Position numbers and translations under genes: made by a program. DNA of 29,409 nucleotides from positions 1 through 29,409 of the forward strand of contig JBEIVB010000023.1 of NCBI GenBank assembly GCA_040374085.1. Direction: 5' to 3'. Below are positions 1 through 7,601 of this stretch, piece by piece; positions within the stretch are counted from its first letter, which is position 1, and each line of letters opens with the position of its first letter. The notes under the pieces were generated by a model. That model had not been told where the DNA came from, did no database searches, and saw nothing but the letters and a program-made list of their open reading frames with translations. The DNA comes from JBEIVB01 sp040374085 (GTDB lineage Bacteria > Bacteroidota > Bacteroidia > UBA4408).

Positions 1-1
1 A

Positions 2-70
2 TCAAATGAGCAATACATCCGTCAGATTGTGAACGACGTTAAGTTGAGCAAGGGAGACAAATTCGTTTAG
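2..70 (+). CDS. C-terminal end of an unidentified protein
   Basis: An open frame enters from the window edge and ends in TAG at 68-70, giving 22 residues that finish in KLSKGDKFV. The composition (charged, no low complexity) looks like a genuine protein C-terminus, and the next gene starts 14 bases later on the same strand, which suggests they are co-transcribed. Too little remains to name a family, and I do not recognise it. Confidence 0.55.
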   Translation, partial: SNEQYIRQIVNDVKLSKGDKFV

Positions 71-84
71 TTGCCTTTACAATC

Positions 85-942
85 ATGGGGTCCTCTGGTT
101 TGAAGCGGTTGCATCTGCTGGGGCTTGGGGTGATGCTGTTGGCTTGGAGCGGATGTTTCCGGCGTTATTTCCTTTCGGATAAAGACATTGCTCGGTATTA
201 TGAAACCCATAGTCCGGCTCCGGTTTACCAGAGCTACGACACCTTGGGTCATCGTATTTTTTATGCTTCCGTAAACGAAGATCGAAGCGATTTGCCTTTA
301 TTGATATTGGTACACGGTTCCCCAGGAGGATGGTGGGTATATCTGAACCTATTGACCGACCCCAGGCTGTTGGAGCATTTTCGAATGATCTCGGTGGATA
401 GGCCTGGGTTTGGCAAGAGCGACCTGCAAAAACGAAGGGTGAATCTTGAGGAAACCACAAATCTGCTCTTGCCTTTAGTTAGAAAGAGCGGTGGAGCGGG
501 GTGTTATTTATTGGGTAGATCTTATGGAGGCCCTGTGGTGGCGCAGATGGCCGCGCAGCAACCGGAGCGGGTAAAAGGACTGATGCTGTTGTCATCTGCC
601 TCTTCTCCGGAATTGGAAAAATTTTGGTGGTTTTCGAAACCGGCCGATCGTCCGCCAATACGATGGTTGTTGGGCAAGCCTGTGCGCCGTGCCAGCGACG
701 AAAAATTTGCGCATGTAGAGGAGCTGAAGCTCATGTTGCCCATTTGGGCTAAGATTACCGCGCCCACGGTTGTGATGCATGGGGGCAACGACTGGATTGT
801 GGATACCGCAAACGGCGCCTTCATGGATCGTGCGCTAACCCATGCCCCTCATCGCCTGATACGGCTGCCGGGCGTGGGGCATAGAATCAGCAACGAAGCT
901 CCGGACCGGGTGGTGGAAGAACTGATTAATTTATTGCATTAA
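85..942 (+). CDS. alpha/beta hydrolase, probable lipoprotein
   Basis: A 285-residue alpha/beta-hydrolase fold protein. The oxyanion-hole motif HGSPGG lies near residues 77-82, the nucleophile elbow GRSYGG puts the catalytic Ser at 146, an acid is likely Asp236 (GGNDWIVD), and His266 sits in GVGHR, so the catalytic triad is complete. The N-terminus has a basic start, a hydrophobic stretch and Cys24 in AWSGC. This resembles a lipobox but has Trp at -3, so lipidation is plausible, not certain. The substrate cannot be read from the sequence; esterases, lactonases and haloperoxidase-like enzymes share this layout. The start is the ATG 14 bases after the preceding stop. Its stop codon overlaps that of the convergent DUF2256 gene, so no terminator separates the two. 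Confidence 0.88.
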   Translation: MGSSGLKRLHLLGLGVMLLAWSGCFRRYFLSDKDIARYYETHSPAPVYQSYDTLGHRIFYASVNEDRSDLPLLILVHGSPGGWWVYLNLLTDPRLLEHFRMISVDRPGFGKSDLQKRRVNLEETTNLLLPLVRKSGGAGCYLLGRSYGGPVVAQMAAQQPERVKGLMLLSSASSPELEKFWWFSKPADRPPIRWLLGKPVRRASDEKFAHVEELKLMLPIWAKITAPTVVMHGGNDWIVDTANGAFMDRALTHAPHRLIRLPGVGHRISNEAPDRVVEELINLLH

Positions 943-1088
943 GCAGATGAGTTGCGCTTTTTTGCACAACCCCGGCTGCAATAAATCACCGAGGGCCAGT
1001 CGCGCTCCCATCGTTTTCGCCACGCGAAAGGACGTTGACAAACCGGACACACTTTTTCCGGCAGGTCGCGCTTTTTAACGCCTCGCAT
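939..1088 (-). CDS. DUF2256 small zinc-binding protein
   Basis: A 49-residue protein with the signature of DUF2256 (COG4338): a basic start (MRGVKKRDL), then CPVC (Cys14, Cys17), FAWRKRWERDW, and YCSRGC (Cys37, Cys41), giving four cysteines suited to one zinc ion. The biochemical role is unknown. From memory, the family is often encoded next to FeS-type photolyase/cryptochrome genes. I chose the ATG at 1088, seven bases after the stop of the flavin-reductase-like gene, over an upstream in-frame ATG at 1121 that lies inside that gene. It is the last gene of the SDR-flavin reductase-DUF2256 operon. Its TAA overlaps the stop of the convergent hydrolase by three to four bases. Confidence 0.85.
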   Translation of the reverse strand: MRGVKKRDLPEKVCPVCQRPFAWRKRWERDWPSVIYCSRGCAKKRNSSA

Positions 1089-1095
1089 GGTACGT

Positions 1096-1707
1096 TTAAG
1101 CTTTCGGGTAAGGCAATGCAACGATGGGCGTTGTTTGGGCGTATCGGAAAAGGCCCTCTACCACCGCCGAGTGGGCGAGCGCGTGTGAAGGTTGATTGGG
1201 GCTTTCGCACACCTCTTCCGAGGCCCTGCACCACTGCAGGCTGGCCACCACTAAAATGGTTTGGTTGCGTGTGATGGGCATCTCTTCTTCGAGCTGCATA
1301 CCCAGTTGAATGGTGCATTCGGCAACTGCCGGTGCATGCCAATCTGGGTACCATACCGGTGTTAATCCAACCGCATCAAACTCCGAAACCTCTCTTGGGT
1401 AACGCGCTGCTGCTTGATGGGCTTGTTTCACCAGAAGCTGGGGTACAGCATTTACCGTGAAATGGCCTGTGCTGCGTATGTTTTCGAGGGTGTGGCGCTC
1501 GGCAGAGTCGGGGCGCACCACCAGGGCGGCCAAAGCCGGGTTTGCCCCCAGATGCGTGAGGCTGTTGAATGGGGCCAGATTGGTTTCCTTGGATGGAGAA
1601 GCAGTGCCGATGAGGGAGAGATTTCGATACCCCCAAATGCGGTTAACCCAATCGGCGCGGTGGCGCTGTTCCCATTGTTCCCATTGCGTTCGTGTAATAA
1701 AAACCAT
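1096..1707 (-). CDS. flavin reductase-like (FMN-binding) protein
   Basis: A 203-residue protein resembling the flavin reductase-like domain family (COG1853), which binds FMN in a split-barrel dimer and often supplies reduced flavin or acts as an NAD(P)H:flavin oxidoreductase. Supporting segments are NLSLIGTAS, NLAPFNSLTHLGANP (a typical cofactor-loop region), RPDSAERHTLENIR and TGHFTVNAV. It lacks a second reductase domain. The ATG at 1707 was preferred over one at 1740 because it lies four bases after the SDR stop; the longer form would overlap the SDR gene. Tight spacing on both sides indicates one transcript with the SDR and DUF2256. This trio could support a photolyase or another flavoenzyme, but that enzyme is not in the window. 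Confidence 0.8.
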   Translation of the reverse strand: MVFITRTQWEQWEQRHRADWVNRIWGYRNLSLIGTASPSKETNLAPFNSLTHLGANPALAALVVRPDSAERHTLENIRSTGHFTVNAVPQLLVKQAHQAAARYPREVSEFDAVGLTPVWYPDWHAPAVAECTIQLGMQLEEEMPITRNQTILVVASLQWCRASEEVCESPNQPSHALAHSAVVEGLFRYAQTTPIVALPYPKA

Positions 1708-1711
1708 ATGC

Positions 1712-2407
1712 CTATGCACGAACAGAAGAAAGACCACCATCGGGCCGGAGCACTTGTCCGGTCATGAACTTTGAAGCGGGACTGAGGAGGAAGGATACCA
1801 GAGCGGCAACATCATCGGGGCTGCCAACCTGCTGCAAGGGGTGGCGCTTAGCTGCCGCCTCTTTTTTCTCGGGGGAGGAAAGCAAACCTTGTGCAAGCGG
1901 GGTATCGTGCAAGGAGGGCGCCACCACATTCACCCGAATGTTGGGAGCCCACTCGGCGGCCAAAGATCTGCCCAACGCTTCTACCGCGCCTTTTGCTGAG
2001 GCAATGCTGGCGTGAAAGGGCATGCCCATAGGCACGGCAACCGTGCTGAACAACACCACCGATGCATCGCCCTGCGCCTGTTTCAGGGCTGGAAACACCT
2101 GCTGAAGCAGTTTGGCAGCACCCAAAAAATTCACCTCCCAATCGGCATGAAACTCCTCGGGGGTAATGCGGTGAAAAGGCTTTAGGCGAATGGTGCCCGG
2201 CACATATACAAACCCATTCAAAACCGGCGGGATGGCTTCGGCGGGAATGGTAAAATCGGGCGCAAGCGGAAGCAAGGCCTTGATGCCTTCTGCAGCAGTG
2301 CCGGAACGGGCTGCAGCGTACACGTCGTGGCCCTCTGCCACGCAGGTTTGAACCAATTGGAGCCCGATACCGGAATTGCCCCCAACTACAAGAATGGATT
2401 TTGCCAT
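1712..2407 (-). CDS. SDR-family protein lacking the catalytic tyrosine
   Basis: A 231-residue classical-length short-chain dehydrogenase/reductase. The nucleotide-binding GGNSGIG is at 9-15, the structural Asn at 93 (EVNFLG), the catalytic Ser at 121 (LFSTVA) and Lys139 in IASAKG. The usual Tyr four residues before the Lys is Ile135, so the YxxxK motif is broken, and the usual NNAG motif reads VPG. The rest of the fold, including NIRVNVVAP and RPDGG near the C-terminus, is intact. The protein may therefore bind NAD(P)H without standard SDR chemistry, or use a different acid. It is the first gene of an operon with the flavin reductase and DUF2256 genes. No convincing promoter was seen; TATGGTTTG just upstream differs from the consensus by one extra spacer base. 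Confidence 0.85.
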   Translation of the reverse strand: MAKSILVVGGNSGIGLQLVQTCVAEGHDVYAAARSGTAAEGIKALLPLAPDFTIPAEAIPPVLNGFVYVPGTIRLKPFHRITPEEFHADWEVNFLGAAKLLQQVFPALKQAQGDASVVLFSTVAVPMGMPFHASIASAKGAVEALGRSLAAEWAPNIRVNVVAPSLHDTPLAQGLLSSPEKKEAAAKRHPLQQVGSPDDVAALVSFLLSPASKFMTGQVLRPDGGLSSVRA

Positions 2408-2448
2408 GCTACCTCAACAAACCATAGGGTGAGTGGTTCATTTGCGGT

Positions 2449-2480
2449 AAAAAAAGAAAAGGCCGCAATTTCTTGCAGCC
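2449..2480 (-). terminator. intrinsic terminator after nuoJ
   Basis: Read on the minus strand, GGCTGCAA-GAAA-TTGCGGCC forms an eight-pair stem (one G-U) with a GAAA tetraloop, followed directly by TTTTCTTTTTTT. It lies 33 bases downstream of the nuoJ stop and upstream of the SDR gene, so it closes the nuo operon and separates it from the SDR operon. Confidence 0.9.
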
Positions 2481-2513
2481 ATCTTCTTTGTTTTATGAAA
2501 TGAAAGGTGGAAC

Positions 2514-3011
2514 CTACTTGCTTTCGTTTTTCCCAAGCATTACCGCACCCACCATGGCTGCAAGAAACAACACGCTGGAAACTTCGAAAGGCAGAAGAAA
2601 CTTTTCGAACAAAACATGACCCAGGTTTTTGATAAGCCCCACATCGTTGCGGTAGGCCTTTGCGTTGCTGAGCTGTTCGGTGCCTTTTAAGGATGCCACC
2701 ATTACCATAAGAAACAAACCACCCGCCACGGCTGCCGCCAATTTGGATAGGCTGCTTTTGTGGGGTTCGGTTTCTTTGTTGAGGTTCAGAAGCATGATTA
2801 CGTACAGAAACAACACCATGATGGCGCCGGCATACACGATGATGTGCACCGCCGCCAAAAACTGGGCGTTGAGGATGATGTATTGACCACCTATTGCAAA
2901 AAAAGTTAAGATGAGGTACAACACGCTGTGCACTGGGTTTTTGGAGGTTACCACCATTACGGCGCACAAAACCGCTACAAAAGCAAGAAAGTAAAATAAG
3001 TTTAGTGTCAT
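2514..3011 (-). CDS. nuoJ: NADH-quinone oxidoreductase subunit J
   Basis: A 165-residue membrane subunit of respiratory complex I. The N-terminal half carries the NuoJ hallmark: KNPVHSVLYLIL, then IILNAQFLAAVHIIVYAGAI and VLFLYVIMLLNL, with about five transmembrane helices in total. NuoJ sits at the junction between the quinone-reducing arm and the antiporter-like subunits and takes part in coupling. It starts nine bases after nuoI. In most bacteria nuoK, L, M and N follow at once; here the transcript ends at a strong terminator, so those subunits must be encoded elsewhere if the complex is complete. Confidence 0.95.
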   Translation of the reverse strand: MTLNLFYFLAFVAVLCAVMVVTSKNPVHSVLYLILTFFAIGGQYIILNAQFLAAVHIIVYAGAIMVLFLYVIMLLNLNKETEPHKSSLSKLAAAVAGGLFLMVMVASLKGTEQLSNAKAYRNDVGLIKNLGHVLFEKFLLPFEVSSVLFLAAMVGAVMLGKNESK

Positions 3012-3020
3012 AACCCGGCC

Positions 3021-3593
3021 TTAACGCAGTTTGTTGTGTTGTGCTTCTGGATGTTGCTTGAACTCTTTTACGGCATCGGTTTGGCGTTTGCTAACATCCA
3101 CAGCGCCTGCATAAGGCTCGGTAAGCACCGATTTGCCGTAAATGAACTCATCGCGCTCAAACGTACTTGGCACGGTTTTGTCGGTGAGGAAAATGGCTTC
3201 TTTGGGACAGGCTTCTTCGCACAAACCACAGAAGATGCAACGCAGCATATTGATTTCATAAACAGCGGCATACTTTTCTTCGCGGTACAACTTCTCTTCG
3301 CCTTTTTTGCGCTCGGCAGAAATCATGGTAATGGCTTCGGCAGGACATGCTACTGCACACAAGCCGCAGGCAGTACAACGCTCTGCACCATGCTCGTCGC
3401 GCTTCAGCACATGTTGACCCCGGTAAACGGAACTCATCTCCTTCTTCACATCGGGATAGTCAATCGTTACCGGCTTTTTGAAAATATGCCTCAATGTAAT
3501 GCCCATTCCATTCACAATGGCGGGCAGGTACATCCGCTCCTTCAGGCTCATCTCCTTGTTGGAGACTACTTTACTTCTGTTGGTCAGTTGCAT
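3021..3593 (-). CDS. nuoI: NADH-quinone oxidoreductase subunit I
   Basis: A 190-residue iron-sulfur subunit of complex I with two 4Fe-4S motifs: Cys73, 76, 79, 83 (CTACGLCAVACP) and Cys119, 122, 125, 129 (CIFCGLCEEACP). These correspond to clusters N6a and N6b, which pass electrons to the quinone site. An N-terminal amphipathic segment (LPAIVNGMGITLRHIF) anchors it to the membrane arm, as is usual for NuoI. It lies nine bases from both nuoH and nuoJ. The charged C-terminal tail after about residue 150 is typical of Bacteroidota versions. Confidence 0.95.
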   Translation of the reverse strand: MQLTNRSKVVSNKEMSLKERMYLPAIVNGMGITLRHIFKKPVTIDYPDVKKEMSSVYRGQHVLKRDEHGAERCTACGLCAVACPAEAITMISAERKKGEEKLYREEKYAAVYEINMLRCIFCGLCEEACPKEAIFLTDKTVPSTFERDEFIYGKSVLTEPYAGAVDVSKRQTDAVKEFKQHPEAQHNKLR

Positions 3594-3602
3594 GTGCAGG
3601 AA

Positions 3603-4643
3603 TCAAAAATGAAAATAGTCCCGGGCCATCATCACACCACCTGTGAGGAAGATGTTGAGGATGGAAAGGGGGATTAGGGTCTTCCAGCCCAGATTCATGA
3701 GCTGATCGTAGCGGAAACGCGGGATGGTCCAGCGAATCCACATAAAGAAGAAGATGAAGAAAAAGATTTTTAGGAAAAGGAAGCCCACGCCCAGCAGGGC
3801 CAGGGAATTGTTGGACAAGCCCAATTCGGATACAAACGGCATGTTATACCCTCCAAAGTACAAGGTGGAGATAACTGCAGATGAGATGAACATGTTTACG
3901 TACTCGGCAAACAAGTAGAAACCCAGTTTCATGGAACTGTATTCGGTATGGTATCCGCCAATCAACTCGGTTTCGCACTCGGCCAAATCGAAAGGAGCAC
4001 GGTTGCATTCGGCAAAGGCACAAATCAAAAAGATGAGAAAGCCAAGGGGCTGCTTTACCACGCCCCACAAACCATGCTCTTGCTGTGCAGCAATCTCAGA
4101 GAGGCTAATGGTACCGGTGGTCATAATTAAGGCAATGATGGAAAGCCCCATCGCCACCTCGTAGGAAACCATTTGAGCCGAAGCACGAATGGCGCCCAGA
4201 AGAGAGAACTTGTTGTTGGATGCCCAGCCTCCAATCATTATGCCATACACACCAATGGAAACAACTCCAAACACATATAATATACCGATGTTGATGTCGG
4301 TGATTTGAAGGGGATATTCTGTGCCGTTGATCACCAGAGGACGTCCCCACGGAATAACCACGCCGGTCATGCACGCCGTCAGCATGGCAATGCAGGGGCC
4401 AATTATGAACAGGGTTTTATTGGAAACATCGGGGATGATTTCCTCTTTCATGAACATCTTCACGCCATCGGCAATGGGTTGCAACAAGCCGTAGGGGCCA
4501 GCCTTAGAGGGTCCCATGCGGTCTTGGGTGAAGGCGGCAATTTTGCGTTCGCCGTAGGTAGCGTAGGCGGCAATACCCAGTGCGATGAGGAATACCACCA
4601 GCACCAGCAAGAATTTATATAAGATGAAGGTTAATGTTACCAT
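3603..4643 (-). CDS. nuoH: NADH-quinone oxidoreductase subunit H
   Basis: A 346-residue polytopic membrane protein of complex I with about eight transmembrane helices. It forms much of the quinone-access chamber. Diagnostic stretches are ERKIAAFTQDRMGPSKAGPY near the N-terminus, the conserved loop FAECNRAPFDLAECETELIG, and GGYHTEYSSMKLGFY, all characteristic of NuoH. The length matches the family. It begins one base after the nuoG stop, which points to translational coupling. Confidence 0.96.
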   Translation of the reverse strand: MVTLTFILYKFLLVLVVFLIALGIAAYATYGERKIAAFTQDRMGPSKAGPYGLLQPIADGVKMFMKEEIIPDVSNKTLFIIGPCIAMLTACMTGVVIPWGRPLVINGTEYPLQITDINIGILYVFGVVSIGVYGIMIGGWASNNKFSLLGAIRASAQMVSYEVAMGLSIIALIMTTGTISLSEIAAQQEHGLWGVVKQPLGFLIFLICAFAECNRAPFDLAECETELIGGYHTEYSSMKLGFYLFAEYVNMFISSAVISTLYFGGYNMPFVSELGLSNNSLALLGVGFLFLKIFFFIFFFMWIRWTIPRFRYDQLMNLGWKTLIPLSILNIFLTGGVMMARDYFHF

Positions 4644-4644
4644 G

Positions 4645-5724
4645 TTATGAATTTTTGCCCCGGTATGCGCCTAGGGATTTTTGGGTTTCGAACACGGTTT
4701 TTTTCTCCTCGGTATTGAACTGCTCCTGAGAGTAGTGTTCGCCTATTTCCAGTCGCCCACCCTGAACGCGCTGCTGGCGCTGCACCTCTAGGCGGAGCTT
4801 CTGAAGGTCGATGTGTTCGTAATGGTTTTGGCCGATGACCGAGCCTCTTGAAATGTGGGTAGGACCTTCGATGGTCCAATCGCTGGTTTTCTTGTGATCG
4901 AAACGACAGTCGTTGCAAATCCATTCTTGCACCTCTCCGTTTTGGTCTTTTCGGGCGGTAACGCGCAAGACCTCCTCACCTTTGTACCAAAGCACCACAT
5001 TTCCGGAGCACTTGCTGCATGAGCGGTGTGCATCAACGGGCTTGGTAAACCAAACGCGGTTTTTGAAACGGAAAGTTTTGTCGGTGAGGGCACCTACAGG
5101 ACACACATCGATCATGTTGCCGCAGAAATCGTTGTCTACTGCGTTCTGTATGTAGGTGCTGATTTCGGCGTGATCTCCGCGGTTGATGACGCCGTGCACG
5201 CGCTTATCGGTGAGTTGATCGGCCACGTAAGTGCAGCGGTAGCACAAGATGCAGCGGTTCATGTGCAGCTGAATCTTGTCGCCGATGTCGATGCGATCGA
5301 AGGTTCGGCGCTCTTCTTCGTAGCGGGTTTTGGCCAAGCCGTGCTTGTAGCCCAGGTTTTGCAAATCGCACTCACCGGCTTGATCGCAAATTGGGCAATC
5401 GAGGGGGTGGTTGATGAGCAGAAACTCCACCACGCCTTTTCTGGCTTCCAGCACGCGTGGAGAGGTTAGGTTCTTCACCACCATGCCATCCATTACCGAA
5501 GTGGAGCAGGACACCATCAGCTTGGGCATGGGCCTGGGGTCTTTGGCAGAGCCCTGGCTTACCTCAACCAAACAGGTGCGGCATTTCCCTCCGCTGCCTT
5601 TGAGCTTGCTGTAGTAGCACATGGCCGGAGGAACCAGATCTCCTCCGATAGCGCGTGCGGCCTGAAGTATGGTGGTGCCATCCGGTACCTCAATCTCTTG
5701 ATCGTCAATTGTAACCTTCGCCAT
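4645..5724 (-). CDS. nuoG: NADH-quinone oxidoreductase subunit G, short form
   Basis: A 359-residue iron-sulfur subunit of complex I. The N-terminal 2Fe-2S ligands are Cys36, 48, 51 and 73. The HxxxCxxC-type site uses His106, Cys110, Cys113 and Cys119 (HPLDCPICDQAGEC). A third cluster uses Cys158, 161, 164 and 208. Further CxxC pairs (CSKC at 236-239, CNDC at 270-273) mark the start of the molybdopterin-oxidoreductase-like domain, which then stops. The usual proteobacterial NuoG is about 900 residues; short forms like this are common in Bacteroidota, so I do not read it as broken. It is first in its operon, with a consensus promoter 22 bases upstream of the ATG. The nuoA-F genes are not adjacent. 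Confidence 0.93.
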   Translation of the reverse strand: MAKVTIDDQEIEVPDGTTILQAARAIGGDLVPPAMCYYSKLKGSGGKCRTCLVEVSQGSAKDPRPMPKLMVSCSTSVMDGMVVKNLTSPRVLEARKGVVEFLLINHPLDCPICDQAGECDLQNLGYKHGLAKTRYEEERRTFDRIDIGDKIQLHMNRCILCYRCTYVADQLTDKRVHGVINRGDHAEISTYIQNAVDNDFCGNMIDVCPVGALTDKTFRFKNRVWFTKPVDAHRSCSKCSGNVVLWYKGEEVLRVTARKDQNGEVQEWICNDCRFDHKKTSDWTIEGPTHISRGSVIGQNHYEHIDLQKLRLEVQRQQRVQGGRLEIGEHYSQEQFNTEEKKTVFETQKSLGAYRGKNS

Positions 5725-5746
5725 GGAATGCGTTTCGTGTAGCGGG

Positions 5747-5777
5747 CAAAGGTACCCCGACCCATCCTTTTTTGCAA
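5747..5777 (-). promoter_or_regulatory. promoter of nuoGHIJ
   Basis: On the minus strand TTG, 20 bases, then TACCTTTG, an exact match to the Bacteroidota sigma-ABfr consensus TTG-N(17-23)-TAnnTTTG. The -7 box ends 22 bases before the nuoG ATG, giving a short leader. It lies in the only gap between nuoG and the upstream MORN-repeat gene. Confidence 0.85.
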
Positions 5778-5857
5778 CCCGTTTCTATGCTTCCAAATGG
5801 CAGGGAAGAAAATACACAAGTAGCTTAAAATCAGGCCGTTGCTCCTAAGCTCGGGGG

Positions 5858-7597
5858 TTAGGGTTTTTGAAGCGAACCGTTGCGGAACGTTTCAACACCC
5901 AAGGAACGACCTTTGGCATCGAATTGTTCGCGCTTTCCGTGCAACAGGCCATTTCGGTAATGAGACACAGACCACAGGGCGCCATACGGATACCATTCCT
6001 TCTTTTCGCCGTGAAATCGGCCATTCCGGAAATTCACCTCCTGAAAAGGATTTCCCGATTCGTAGAAATACTTCCAGAGTCCTTCGCGCTCCCCATTGGA
6101 AAAGCGGCCGGTTTCTTTGAGTTTGCCGTTTTCAAACCATTGCGTACTGATGCCATCCGGCCGGGTGTCTTCTTCCGATGGCGCCAGATCCTTTGCGGTT
6201 GGTTTATAAAATGCATAGGTTAATTCCTTTATCAACACCCCTGACAAAGACCAGTTGCGCCAAAGGCCATTTTTTAGGTTGCGCACATACGAGCCCTCGT
6301 AGTTGACCACGCCGTTGTCGAACCAACCTTTCCAGGGTCCATCCATTTTTCCGGCTTTGTAGGAGCCCTGATCCTTCATTTTCCCGTTCTCGAACCAAGA
6401 GGTCCATTGTCCTTCTTCGAGTCCGTTTTGATACCCACCTTCCAACACCTTGCTGCCGCTTTCAGTGAAAGTGTTCCAGGTTCCCTCGCGTTTTCCGGAG
6501 CCGAATGCGCCGGTTTTCCATAACTCACCTGTTTTATAATAATAACACCAAACGCTGTCTTCCAACCCTTGTTTGAAGCGGCCGGTATTCATAATCTTTC
6601 CATTGTCGTAGTAATACACCCAAACATTGGTTTGTTGCTCCTCTTCCAGGTCTCCTTCCATTTCCAGCGCACCGCTTTTGCGGTACCATTTCCAGTGGCC
6701 GCTTTTACGGTTGTTGGTGAATGCTCCTGTACGGCTGGGTTTGCCATCTATCCAATAAGCAGCGGCACCCTGTTTCAAACCCGACTTCCATTGCACCTCA
6801 CTCTCTTTTTGACCTTCCGGTGTAAAGGTTTGAAACAAACCTTCGCGCAAACCGTTTGCTAAGGGCCCTTGTTCCTGAAGGGCTCCGCTTGAAAACCAAG
6901 CCATAAGCGTACCGTTTCCGTTGTCCACTAAAGGTTTGCCTTTTTTATCGAAAAGCCGCATCACCCGCTGCAAGGAATCGGGATAGGTGCTCTCCATTTT
7001 CAATTTTCCGTCGGCATAAAAGTCTTGCCAGGTTCCGCTTGGCTTTCCGGCTGTGTATTGGCCTTTTTGGGCAACTTGACCGCTTTCGAAGTAGCGAATG
7101 TAGGCGCCTTCTTGCACATCGGATTTAAAATAGCCTTCTTCTTTTATTTCTCCTTTGTTGTTAAAATATCGGAATCGCCCGTTCTTCTTACCCCTTTGGT
7201 ATTGCTCTTCAGCCGAGAGAAGGCCGGTTTCTGCGTAGGTAATCCAGATGCTATCGGGTTGGTTTTGGTTGTAGAATCCGGTCATGAGGGGCTTGCCTTC
7301 CTTGCTAAAAGCCTGCATGCGTCCCTGCTTCATACCTCTCTTCCAATACTCCGTTACCTTCACCTTGCCGTTTGGATATCGGGTGGTCCAAAGGCTGTCT
7401 TCTTTACCCTCTTTAAAATATCCTTCTTTCCAAACGGTTCCGTTCTCAAAGAAATATGTGGCAGCCCCGTGCTGCATGCCATTTTTTACGTTTTCAATGG
7501 TCTTGGTATTTCCGTTGGAGAACTTTTCCTCACGGGGTTGTGCCATGGCGCAGACATTGAGCAACACCAGAATCAGAAAAGCAATATGCATCCTCAT
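5858..7597 (-). CDS. exported MORN-variant (MORN_2) repeat protein
   Basis: A 579-residue protein with a signal peptide (MRMHIAFLILVLLNVCAMAQ, cleavage likely after Ala19 or nearby). It is followed almost entirely by about 22 repeats of about 23 residues with the form G-x-W-x-x-[YW]-x-x-x-G-x(4-6)-E-G-x-[YF]-x-x-G. These are MORN_2/YwqK-type repeats; database names such as 'YwqK family antitoxin' rest on the repeat alone and should not be taken as function. Such proteins form extended beta-hairpin arrays that may bind proteins, lipids or envelope polymers. No type IX secretion C-terminal domain is evident, so it is probably periplasmic or surface-associated. It starts four bases after the lpxD-paralogue stop and is probably co-transcribed with it. 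Confidence 0.88.
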   Translation of the reverse strand: MRMHIAFLILVLLNVCAMAQPREEKFSNGNTKTIENVKNGMQHGAATYFFENGTVWKEGYFKEGKEDSLWTTRYPNGKVKVTEYWKRGMKQGRMQAFSKEGKPLMTGFYNQNQPDSIWITYAETGLLSAEEQYQRGKKNGRFRYFNNKGEIKEEGYFKSDVQEGAYIRYFESGQVAQKGQYTAGKPSGTWQDFYADGKLKMESTYPDSLQRVMRLFDKKGKPLVDNGNGTLMAWFSSGALQEQGPLANGLREGLFQTFTPEGQKESEVQWKSGLKQGAAAYWIDGKPSRTGAFTNNRKSGHWKWYRKSGALEMEGDLEEEQQTNVWVYYYDNGKIMNTGRFKQGLEDSVWCYYYKTGELWKTGAFGSGKREGTWNTFTESGSKVLEGGYQNGLEEGQWTSWFENGKMKDQGSYKAGKMDGPWKGWFDNGVVNYEGSYVRNLKNGLWRNWSLSGVLIKELTYAFYKPTAKDLAPSEEDTRPDGISTQWFENGKLKETGRFSNGEREGLWKYFYESGNPFQEVNFRNGRFHGEKKEWYPYGALWSVSHYRNGLLHGKREQFDAKGRSLGVETFRNGSLQKP

Positions 7598-7601
7598 TGC
7601 A

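Noticed and set aside
4645..5724. NuoG as a truncated pseudogene
   Set aside because: All cluster ligands are present, the frame is intact and short NuoG proteins are usual in Bacteroidota.
5858..7597. MORN_2 repeat protein as a toxin-antitoxin component
   Set aside because: The 'YwqK antitoxin' label rests only on the repeat; there is no toxin gene nearby and the protein has a signal peptide.
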